A DNA stretch of 7,267 nt from Opitutales bacterium. GTDB lineage: Bacteria; Verrucomicrobiota; Verrucomicrobiia; Opitutales; T3Sed10-336. The stretch spans positions 1 to 7,267 of the forward strand of contig SLOW01000102.1 in NCBI GenBank assembly GCA_007132315.1, in the 5' to 3' direction. The notes under the pieces were generated by a model. The model was given only the letters and a program-made list of their open reading frames with translations. It searched no databases and was not told where the DNA came from. The position numbers and the translations under genes were made by a program. Of this stretch, positions 1 to 5,384 are shown one piece after another; position 1 is the first letter of the stretch; each line of letters begins with the position of its first letter.

Positions 1-10
1 ACCAATCGTT

Positions 11-26
11 ACTGACGGGGTTTTTT
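11..26 (+). terminator. Possible 3' half of an intrinsic terminator from a gene left of the window
   Basis: ACTGACGGGG at 11-20 is followed directly by six T at 21-26. This is what the descending arm and U-tract of a rho-independent terminator look like. The matching ascending arm (CCCCGTCAGT) would have to lie just before position 1, with the first ten bases as loop, so it cannot be confirmed here. It would end a plus-strand transcript entering from the left. Confidence 0.35.
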
Positions 27-238
27 ATTGAAACAAAGCCCGGCTTCTCCTCACTAAGGGGAGACTGTCTTCCATGAAACCGGCGCAGGGAAATGAACAC
101 CGAAAAGACAACGGCGGAAATGACGAGGGATTCACGAGCGTTTTTCGGGGATCGGATCGCTTTTCGAGCCGTTTCCCTTCGTGGCGCCGCGAATTTCTGA
201 AGCCCCGTTCTAATACGCGTCCCTCGGACAATTCCATC
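27..238 (+). other. Leader region upstream of the Sel1-like gene
   Basis: There is no convincing gene here. The frame of the downstream Sel1 gene is open through it from an ATG at 74, and that ATG has a Shine-Dalgarno-like AAGGGGAG at 56-63 (10-base spacing). The 55 residues this would add are basic, polar and unlike any signal sequence, and would bury the signal peptide, so I treat them as leader. TCTCCT at 46-51 can pair with GGGAGA at 59-64 around a 7-base loop, covering the SD-like stretch. A -10-like TCTAAT lies at 209-214 without a recognisable -35. Confidence 0.4.
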
Positions 239-1075
239 ATGACATCAGCCCGTAGTGTGTTCATCCTGCTGTGCGGTTTCTCCGCTCTGCTCGTTTTTAA
301 CGGTTGCCTGACCGCCAACTCCAACCTGAACGCGTCTGATGATCTGTCGTCGCATCTGCAACTTCTTATCGACGAGGCGGAAGCGGGCGATCCGGGCGTT
401 CAGTATTACCTCGGGTGGATGTACGAGCACGAACGCCACGAGCCGCAGAGCAACTACGAGGCGGCCCGGTGGTACCGCCTGGCGGCGGACCAGGGCTACG
501 AGGACGCCATGTACCGGCTGGGCGTGCTGTTCGACCGCGGTGAAGGCGTCGGGCAGGACCTGGGAAAAGCCGCCTATTGGTACCGTCGCGGCGGCGAGGC
601 GGGCGATGCCCGCTCCCAGTACAACCTGGCTTTGATGTACGATTTTGGTGAAGGTGTCGAGCGGGACCAGACCGAGGCGGCCCGCTGGTACCGGAAGGCG
701 GTCAAGCAGGGGTACGCCCCGGCGCAGAACAATTTGGGCGTCCTGTACGCCGCCGGCGAGGGCGTGGACGTGAATTCCGCTGAGGCGGTCCGCTGGTACC
801 GGAACGCGGCCGAACAGCACTACGCCCGGGCGCAGTACAATCTCGGCATGATGTATTATTACGGCCGCAGCGTTCGCCAGAGTTTTGTCGAGGCCTATGC
901 CTGGTGTTACCTGTCGATGGCCAACGGGGGCAATCCGGAAGCGCTGCGCCACATCGTTCCCCACCTGAACCGGGACCAGGTTCGCCAGGGGCTCCTGCGC
1001 GCGGGTGAACTGCAGCGCGAACTCCGGACTCCCTGGATGCGGGAGGACAGCGCGCCTGACGAACCCGAGCTCTGA
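239..1075 (+). CDS. Sel1-like repeat (SLR) putative lipoprotein
   Basis: This 278-residue protein has a signal-peptide-like N terminus (R5, then a hydrophobic run from about 7 to 20). It ends in VFNGC with Cys23, a somewhat atypical lipobox (Phe at -3, Asn at -2), so a lipid-anchored envelope protein is likely. Residues 51-230 form five Sel1 repeats of exactly 36 residues, each with the pattern A-x-(Y/N)-x-L-G-x-(M/L)-(Y/F) followed by (E/K)A-x-x-WYR. A degenerate sixth unit starts at 231, and the tail (about 255-278) is charged. SLR proteins are alpha-solenoid scaffolds for protein-protein contacts, with no enzymatic activity implied. I chose the ATG at 239 because it starts the signal peptide, although its Shine-Dalgarno (GGA at 226-228) is poor; a better-spaced SD precedes an in-frame ATG at 74. 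Partner and process are unknown. The gene converges on purB with 3 bases between stops. Confidence 0.85.
   Translation: MTSARSVFILLCGFSALLVFNGCLTANSNLNASDDLSSHLQLLIDEAEAGDPGVQYYLGWMYEHERHEPQSNYEAARWYRLAADQGYEDAMYRLGVLFDRGEGVGQDLGKAAYWYRRGGEAGDARSQYNLALMYDFGEGVERDQTEAARWYRKAVKQGYAPAQNNLGVLYAAGEGVDVNSAEAVRWYRNAAEQHYARAQYNLGMMYYYGRSVRQSFVEAYAWCYLSMANGGNPEALRHIVPHLNRDQVRQGLLRAGELQRELRTPWMREDSAPDEPEL
389..928 (+). repeat. Five tandem 108-bp Sel1-repeat units
   Basis: The coding repeat is in register at DNA level. The Trp-Tyr codon pair falls in a GGTACC hexamer at 471, 579, 687 and 795, exactly 108 bp apart, and flanking bases such as GAGGCGG and CCGCTGG recur in most units. In the fifth unit the WYR motif is replaced by AWCYL. 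The regularity fits expansion by unit duplication within the gene. Confidence 0.85.
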
Positions 1076-1078
1076 GGT

Positions 1079-2497
1079 TCAGAGGATTTTGCCGGGCAGG
1101 TAGGTCGCGGCCTCCGGGTAGCGGCGGATGACGTCGGCCGCTTCCTGATCGAAACGGTCCACCTGGTCGCGGGCCATCCCCAGAAAGTCTTCGCGGCGGT
1201 CGAGTATGGCTTGCAGTTGGTTCGCTTCCAAGGGAATGCGTGAATCGTTCGCCAGCCGTTCGACGAGATCGTTGCGGGTGGTTTCTCCGGCACGGAGCGC
1301 CCGCACCGCCGCCAGAGCGTGTTCCTTGATGGCCGCGTGGGCCTCTTCCCGGCCGGCCCCCGCCTTGACCGCCTCCATCATGAATGTGGTGGTGGCCAGA
1401 AACGGGAGGTAACGGCGGTTTTCCTCTTCGATCACGGCGGGATAGGGTTCCATGTTCCGGAGGACGGTGAGAAAGGTTTCGAGGAGGCCGTCGATGGCGA
1501 AGAAAGCGTCGGGCAGAACGACGCGTCGGACCACCGAACAGGAGACGTCGCCTTCATTCCACTGGTCGCCCGAAAGCGCCGCCGCCATGGTCACGTGTCC
1601 CTGGAGAATGGTGTGAAACCCGTTGATTCGCTCGCAACTGCGGCTATTCATCTTGTGCGGCATGGCGGAGGAACCGACTTGCCCTTCCAGAAAACCCTCG
1701 CTCGCCAGTTCGTGTCCGGCCATCAGACGCAACGTCCGCGCGAAACTTCCGGCTCCGGCCGCAACTTGGGCGAGGCGGCCAACCGCTTCGAAATCGAGGC
1801 TCCGGGGGTAAACCTGGCCGGTATTGACCATCACCCGCTCGAAACCCAGATAGTCGGTGATTTTGGACTCGAGCGCCGAAACGCGGGCGCGGTCTCCCTC
1901 GAACAGGGTGAGCAGATCGAGCTGGGTGCCGACCGCCCCTTTGAGACCGCGCACCGGATACTGTTCGGTGAACGACTCGAGGCTCCTGAAACCCTGCAGC
2001 AATTCCTCCCCGGACATCGCCAGGCGTTTGCCGTAGGTGGTGGGCTGGGCCGGCACATTGTGGGTGCGGGCGGCGAGAGTCAGATCCCGGAAATCCCGGG
2101 CTCGTTCCGCCAGTTTGCGGAGCGAGGCGGCGGTCTTGGTGCGGACGATCTTCAGGGAACGGTGGACTTGCAGTTGCTCCACGTTTTCGGTCAGGTCCCG
2201 GCTGGTCAGACCCTTGTGGATGTGCTGGTGGCCCGCCAGATCGCAGAATTCCTCGATCCGCGCCTTCACATCGTGGAGGGTTTGCCGTTCGCGGCGCTCG
2301 ATCGATTCGAGATCGACGGTCGATCGCACCGCTTCGTAGTCGCGGATCGCCTCCTCGGGGATGGCGAGGCCGAGGTCGCGCTGGGCCTTCATTACCGCGA
2401 TCCAGAAATCGCGTTCGATCACCACCCGCCCTTCCGGAGACCAGATGGCGCGCATTTCTTCAGAGGCGTAACGTTCTGCCAGGACGTTGGGAATCAT
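1079..2497 (-). CDS. purB: Adenylosuccinate lyase
   Basis: This cytosolic enzyme of the fumarase/aspartase superfamily removes fumarate from SAICAR (de novo purine synthesis) and from adenylosuccinate (AMP synthesis). The 472-residue protein is full length. Visible motifs are HKGLTSRD at 94-101, the ARTHNVPAQPTTYGKR block at 143-158 with the presumed catalytic His146, and the superfamily signature loop GSSAMPHKMN at 275-284, whose serine pair (276-277) should hold the catalytic base. The C-terminal third is a helical domain ending in YLPGKIL. The ATG at 2495-2497 matches the expected N terminus (PNVLAERYAS); the Shine-Dalgarno is weak. The gene lies downstream of queE on the same strand but 241 bp away, so it probably has its own promoter. 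Its stop is 3 bases from the stop of the convergent Sel1 gene. Argininosuccinate lyase and fumarase are unlikely given the motif wording. Confidence 0.97.
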   Translation of the reverse strand: MIPNVLAERYASEEMRAIWSPEGRVVIERDFWIAVMKAQRDLGLAIPEEAIRDYEAVRSTVDLESIERRERQTLHDVKARIEEFCDLAGHQHIHKGLTSRDLTENVEQLQVHRSLKIVRTKTAASLRKLAERARDFRDLTLAARTHNVPAQPTTYGKRLAMSGEELLQGFRSLESFTEQYPVRGLKGAVGTQLDLLTLFEGDRARVSALESKITDYLGFERVMVNTGQVYPRSLDFEAVGRLAQVAAGAGSFARTLRLMAGHELASEGFLEGQVGSSAMPHKMNSRSCERINGFHTILQGHVTMAAALSGDQWNEGDVSCSVVRRVVLPDAFFAIDGLLETFLTVLRNMEPYPAVIEEENRRYLPFLATTTFMMEAVKAGAGREEAHAAIKEHALAAVRALRAGETTRNDLVERLANDSRIPLEANQLQAILDRREDFLGMARDQVDRFDQEAADVIRRYPEAATYLPGKIL

Positions 2498-2539
2498 AAG
2501 CCGGTCAACCTACAGAGCCGCCCTGAAAATGGCACGTCA

Positions 2540-2567
2540 ATAATCCGCCTCGTTAACCGGTCGTCAG
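2540..2567 (-). promoter_or_regulatory. Candidate purB promoter
   Basis: Read on the minus strand, CTGACG (2567-2562) and GATTAT (2545-2540) are 16 bases apart and each matches 4 of 6 consensus sigma-70 positions. This would start purB mRNA about 35 bases before the ATG. A competing reading uses the better -35 TTGACG at 2540-2535, but then only a poor -10 (CTCTGT or TCTGTA) is available. Both are weak predictions. Confidence 0.3.
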
Positions 2568-2587
2568 GACCTTTTCATTCGATGGCC

Positions 2588-2607
2588 GCATGCCGCATGC
2601 GGCGTGC
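2588..2607. repeat. GC-rich inverted repeat in the purB upstream region
   Basis: GCATGCCG (2588-2595) and CGGCGTGC (2600-2607) form an 8-bp stem with one G-T wobble around the loop CATG. It includes the perfect 12-bp palindrome GCCGCATGCGGC at 2592-2603. Neither side is followed by a T-tract, so it is not a standard terminator. It lies upstream of the candidate purB promoter and could be a protein site or an RNA hairpin. Confidence 0.5.
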
Positions 2608-2613
2608 AAAGGG

Positions 2614-2671
2614 ATTTGAAACCGAAAATTTGAAATAACCCGATGAATTTGAACCGGAGACACGTTCAAAT
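2614..2671. repeat. Cluster of ATTTGAA repeats with a perfect inverted pair
   Basis: ATTTGAA occurs in direct orientation at 2614-2620, 2628-2634 and 2647-2653, and inverted as TTCAAAT at 2665-2671. The last two extend to a perfect 8-bp inverted repeat, ATTTGAAC (2647-2654) and GTTCAAAT (2664-2671), with a 9-base spacer. The cluster sits in the AT-richest part of the window, 117 to 174 bases upstream of the purB start. This arrangement would fit an operator for a dimeric regulator. No known regulator site is recognised. Confidence 0.5.
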
Positions 2672-2738
2672 AAAAACACGGTGCACGGGGCGTTGCCGGC
2701 GATCACCTTGAGAAAGCGGTATGGTAATCCGGAACGCA
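2672..2738. other. Rest of the queE-purB gap, no terminator recognised
   Basis: This is the 3' flank of queE. On the minus strand a T5 run (2676-2672) follows the sequence, but only a weak GGTG/CACC stem (2680-2683 with 2704-2707) around a 20-base loop precedes it. I do not see a credible terminator, small gene or riboswitch. Confidence 0.4.
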
Positions 2739-3431
2739 TCAGGTTCCGCGAGTGTTGCCGAACAGCCCGATGTGGAGGCGGGGGGCGTAGCGATGGCCGT
2801 GCCGGCGGCAGATCTCGACCAGCCAGCGGGCGCGTTCGCGCAACACGGCGGGATCCGTTCCTTCCGGCATGAGCAGGACGTTTTCAGGTGGGATCTCGCA
2901 TTCGAGTCCGGCCAGCAGGTCCCGGATCTCCTCGATATCGCGTTCGTCCGTGACGACGAACTTCAACTGGTAGGCGTAAGCGTCGATCCACGCGCGCATG
3001 ACGTCGGGCCGGAGGCGCCGGGTTTCATGGCGTTCGCGCCATCCGGCGGGGGCGTCGGGGCCGGGATCGGAATTGCTCAGCTTGGGGCTCAGCGAGGCGA
3101 GGTCGCAGGCGATGCCCTCGGGCGCGACGGTGGCGGCGGTTTCGATGGTGACGTGGTGGTCGCTTCGGCGCAGGGCCGCGGCCAGTTCCGGCAACTCCCG
3201 CGCGATCATCGGCTCGCCGCCGGTGAGGACGGTGTGCCGGGCGCCGTGTCGCTGTATCTCCTCGAGAACGTCGGGCACCGGCATGTCGCGGCCTTCCGGC
3301 TGCCAAGAGGCGTACGGGGTATCGCACCAGCCGCAGCGGAGATTGCAGCCGGAAAGCCGTACGAACACCGAAGGAACGCCGGCGAGCGACCCTTCTCCCT
3401 GGATGGAATGGAATATTTCGGAAATCAGCAC
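2739..3431 (-). CDS. queE: 7-carboxy-7-deazaguanine synthase (radical SAM)
   Basis: QueE is a cytosolic radical-SAM enzyme that rearranges 6-carboxytetrahydropterin to 7-carboxy-7-deazaguanine (CDG) in the preQ0/queuosine pathway. The 230-residue form begins with the family opening EIFHSIQGEG (residues 5-14), followed by the [4Fe-4S] motif C29-x3-C33-x2-C36 with the usual Trp-Cys-Asp context, and TGGEP at 70-74, the SAM-binding element. I chose the GTG at 3429-3431: it gives a normal family length, lies 10 bases after the queC stop, and suits re-initiation. No Shine-Dalgarno is visible; the preceding bases are pyrimidine-rich. An upstream in-frame GTG at 3549-3551 would add 40 Pro-rich residues and overlap queC by 110 bp, which I judge less likely. 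It forms an operon with queC, which consumes its product. Confidence 0.95.
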   Translation of the reverse strand: MLISEIFHSIQGEGSLAGVPSVFVRLSGCNLRCGWCDTPYASWQPEGRDMPVPDVLEEIQRHGARHTVLTGGEPMIARELPELAAALRRSDHHVTIETAATVAPEGIACDLASLSPKLSNSDPGPDAPAGWRERHETRRLRPDVMRAWIDAYAYQLKFVVTDERDIEEIRDLLAGLECEIPPENVLLMPEGTDPAVLRERARWLVEICRRHGHRYAPRLHIGLFGNTRGT

Positions 3432-3441
3432 GGCGGGAGAG

Positions 3442-4134
3442 TCAGGAGGAGGAGACAGGTCCGGACGGCAGATCCGGGGTTTGTTCGTACTCGGTGGGAT
3501 CGGTGACACCGGCTCGTTGAAAGGCTTCGCGGCGTTCGACGCAGGTGCCACACACCCCGCAGTGCCGTTCCCGTCCTTTGTAACAGGACCAGGTCCGGGC
3601 GTAGTCCACGCCGAGTTCGGCCCCCAGGCGGACGATGGCGGCCTTGTCGAGCCCGATGAACGGCCGCAGCAGGTGGATACCGGCGTAAGTGCCCGCCTCC
3701 ATGGCTTGTCCCATGGCTTGCATGAAGGATTCCCGGCAGTCGGGATAGACCGTGTGGTCGCCGCTGTGGGCGGCGATCACCACGCCCTCGGCACCGGCGC
3801 TCTCGGCGTGCCCGGCGGCGATGGCGAGCATGATGCCGTTGCGAAACGGGACAACGGTCTGTTTCAGGTTGGGTTCGGCGTAGTGCCCGTCGGGTATGTC
3901 GCCGCCCGACTCCAGCAGGTGGGATTCGAGGAGGTCGTTCACGAAGCCGAGGCGGACGGTTTTAATGGGTACCCCCAGGGCTTCGGCGTGGTGCCGCGCG
4001 CGGGGCAACTCCCGGTCGTTGTGTTTCGAGCCGTAATGGAAAGCCAGCACGCCGGTCACCTCGTGCTCCCGCCGGGCGTGGTAGAGTGCGGTCACGGAAT
4101 CCATACCGCCGCTGCACAGGACAATGGTTTTCAT
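3442..4134 (-). CDS. queC: 7-cyano-7-deazaguanine synthase
   Basis: QueC converts CDG, ammonia and ATP to preQ0 (7-cyano-7-deazaguanine) and is first in the queC-queE operon. The 230-residue protein starts MKTIVLCSGGMDS with the ATP-pyrophosphatase P-loop SGGMDS at 8-13. HYGSKHNDREL (about 33-43), VPFRNG (95-100) and DHTVYPDCRESF (about 126-137) are all family blocks. Near the C terminus the zinc site C184-x7-C192-x2-C195-x2-C198 is complete. The ATG at 4132-4134 is preferred because QueC proteins start just before the P-loop strand. A GTG at 4144-4146 would add MSEP; neither start has a clear Shine-Dalgarno. No queD, folE or queF lies in the window, so the rest of the pathway must be elsewhere or be replaced by salvage. 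Confidence 0.97.
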   Translation of the reverse strand: MKTIVLCSGGMDSVTALYHARREHEVTGVLAFHYGSKHNDRELPRARHHAEALGVPIKTVRLGFVNDLLESHLLESGGDIPDGHYAEPNLKQTVVPFRNGIMLAIAAGHAESAGAEGVVIAAHSGDHTVYPDCRESFMQAMGQAMEAGTYAGIHLLRPFIGLDKAAIVRLGAELGVDYARTWSCYKGRERHCGVCGTCVERREAFQRAGVTDPTEYEQTPDLPSGPVSSS

Positions 4135-4211
4135 TGGTTCGCTCACGTTAGCACGGCAGCAGGAGTCGGACCAGCGGATTCAAAAGCATCGGCCGGAACC
4201 GGAAAAATTGA

Positions 4212-4240
4212 TTTATTCGGCGGCATTCTTGGACTATACT
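4212..4240 (+). promoter_or_regulatory. Candidate rnd promoter
   Basis: TATACT at 4235-4240 matches 5 of 6 consensus -10 positions. A poor -35 (TTTATT, 4212-4217) lies 17 bases upstream. Transcription would begin near 4247, leaving roughly 34 bases before the rnd GTG. The -10 overlaps the oppositely directed -10 for queC. Confidence 0.35.
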
Positions 4241-4262
4241 CGCGCCCGGCGATGAATACCAA
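4233..4262 (-). promoter_or_regulatory. Candidate queC-queE promoter
   Basis: On the minus strand TTGGTA (4262-4257, 4 of 6) and TATAGT (4238-4233, 5 of 6) are separated by 18 bases. The predicted start near 4226 gives a leader of about 90 bases before the queC ATG. I looked for a preQ1 riboswitch in that leader and did not recognise one. Confidence 0.45.
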
Positions 4263-4284
4263 AGCGAAGAAAAACGGATTGTGA
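4252..4284 (+). other. Possible 10-codon leader ORF overlapping the rnd start
   Basis: ATG at 4252 opens a reading frame MNTKAKKNGL that stops at TGA 4282-4284, overlapping the rnd GTG as GTGA. It has no Shine-Dalgarno and would be nearly leaderless if transcription starts near 4247. It may be chance; the overlap is the typical geometry for coupled translation. Confidence 0.2.
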
Positions 4285-5384
4285 GCTCGGAATTTGAATG
4301 GATAGAAAGGCAGGATGACCTCGATAAACTGGTCCGCCACCTGAAGAAGTATGACGAACTGCCTTTGGATACCGAGGCGGACAACATGTACCACTACCGC
4401 AACCGGATCTGCCTCTTTCAGTTGCGGGCCGGCCAGGAAACCTTCCTGATCGACGCGCTGGCCGGGCTGGATTTCACTGGGTTTGTCCGCCTTCTCGAAG
4501 GCAAGTTGCTGATCATGCACGGCAGTGATTTCGACCTGCGCCTGATGGCCGATCACCACGGCTTCCAGCCCGCCCGATTGTTCGACACCATGCTGGGGGC
4601 GCAGCTGCTGGGTTTGTCCAAAATCGGACTTGGCGGCCTGACCGAGCACTACCTGGGCATCGAAATGCCCAAGGGCCACCAAAAAAGCGATTGGTCGCGC
4701 CGCCCGCTGCCGGAAAAGATGCTGCTGTACGCGGCGGAGGACGTCCTGTACCTGCTGGAAATCCGCGCCAGAATGGAATCCGAACTGCGCACGAAGGGTC
4801 GGGTTGAATGGCTCCGCCAGCGTTGTTCCTGGCAGATCGAGGCCGCGCGGGCGGGATTTGGCGACCGCGATGAAAACGCATGGCGCCTGCCGGGAGCCAA
4901 TCGGCTCGGCCCGCGCGGGCTGGCGGTGCTTCACGAGCTTTGGCACTGGCGGGAGCGATCGGCTGAAAAGGCGGATTTGCCACCTTTCAAGATCATCAAC
5001 AATCAGTTTTTGATGGATATCGCTCGTGCGATCGACCGGGATCCGAAGGGCGATTGGCGGAAGATTGTGCCCGCGCGCCTTTTTTCCCGCCACCGGCGAG
5101 CCCTGGAAAAGGCGGTCAAACAGGGACTCGCTCTCGATCCGGCCACCCTGCCCCGCCGAACGGGCGAGCCGCGCACACGTCACCCGTTCACGGCGGAGGA
5201 ACTGGAACGCCAGGAGGCCCTGCGCGAGGAGCGCGACAGGCGGGCGGAGGAGTTGGGCATCGACCCGTCCCTGATCGCCAACCGCGCCCAGTTGGCGATT
5301 CTCAGCCGGGAATCCGTGGACGCCGACGACCTCCTGCTCCCCTGGCAGGCGGATCTCCTGAAGGAAGTGCTGACCGAGCGTTAA
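4281..5384 (+). CDS. rnd: Ribonuclease D (DEDDy 3'-5' exoribonuclease with HRDC domain)
   Basis: RNase D is a cytosolic exonuclease that trims 3' ends of tRNA precursors and other small RNAs using two metal ions. The 367-residue protein is close to the usual length of about 370. All DEDDy residues are visible: D30 and E32 in LDTEAD, D85 in HGSDFDLRLM, and Y150-x3-D154 in YAAEDV. An HRDC-type nucleic-acid-binding domain follows (about 205-285, with GLAVLHELWHWRE and KIINNQFLMDIA). A second, weaker helical region rich in Glu and Arg (about 300-367) ends the protein. The start is a GTG at 4281; no in-frame ATG is available before the N-terminal strand, and the Shine-Dalgarno is weak. The gene diverges from queC and converges on the SIS gene, sharing a TTAA for both stops. 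Confidence 0.95.
   Translation: MSSEFEWIERQDDLDKLVRHLKKYDELPLDTEADNMYHYRNRICLFQLRAGQETFLIDALAGLDFTGFVRLLEGKLLIMHGSDFDLRLMADHHGFQPARLFDTMLGAQLLGLSKIGLGGLTEHYLGIEMPKGHQKSDWSRRPLPEKMLLYAAEDVLYLLEIRARMESELRTKGRVEWLRQRCSWQIEAARAGFGDRDENAWRLPGANRLGPRGLAVLHELWHWRERSAEKADLPPFKIINNQFLMDIARAIDRDPKGDWRKIVPARLFSRHRRALEKAVKQGLALDPATLPRRTGEPRTRHPFTAEELERQEALREERDRRAEELGIDPSLIANRAQLAILSRESVDADDLLLPWQADLLKEVLTER

Noticed and set aside
245..964. Open frame of 239 codons opposite the Sel1 gene
   Set aside because: Its apparent repeats are the antisense reading of the Sel1 repeats, not a separate protein.
1319..2638. Long open frame (439 codons) on the plus strand opposite purB
   Set aside because: It lies antisense to a clear PurB with intact signature motifs. 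Long antisense frames are common in GC-rich genes, and its product shows no domain pattern.
2672..2707. Terminator after queE (T5 run on the minus strand)
   Set aside because: Only a 4-bp GGTG/CACC stem with a 20-base loop precedes the T-run, too weak to call.
3549..3551. Upstream GTG start for queE
   Set aside because: It would add a 40-residue Pro-rich extension made from the queC 3' end, absent from the family length as I know it.
3702..3724. Direct repeat CATGGCTTG inside queC
   Set aside because: It encodes the short repeated QAM stretch within a normal QueC segment; a small coding coincidence.
4134..4226. preQ1 riboswitch in the queC leader
   Set aside because: I could not find the stem-loop and A-rich tail pattern of a preQ1-I aptamer, nor a recognisable preQ1-II fold.
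2998..4284. Open frame of 428 codons on the plus strand opposite queE and queC
   Set aside because: Both queE and queC are unmistakable on the minus strand. Only its last codons (4252-4284) are mentioned separately, as a possible leader ORF.
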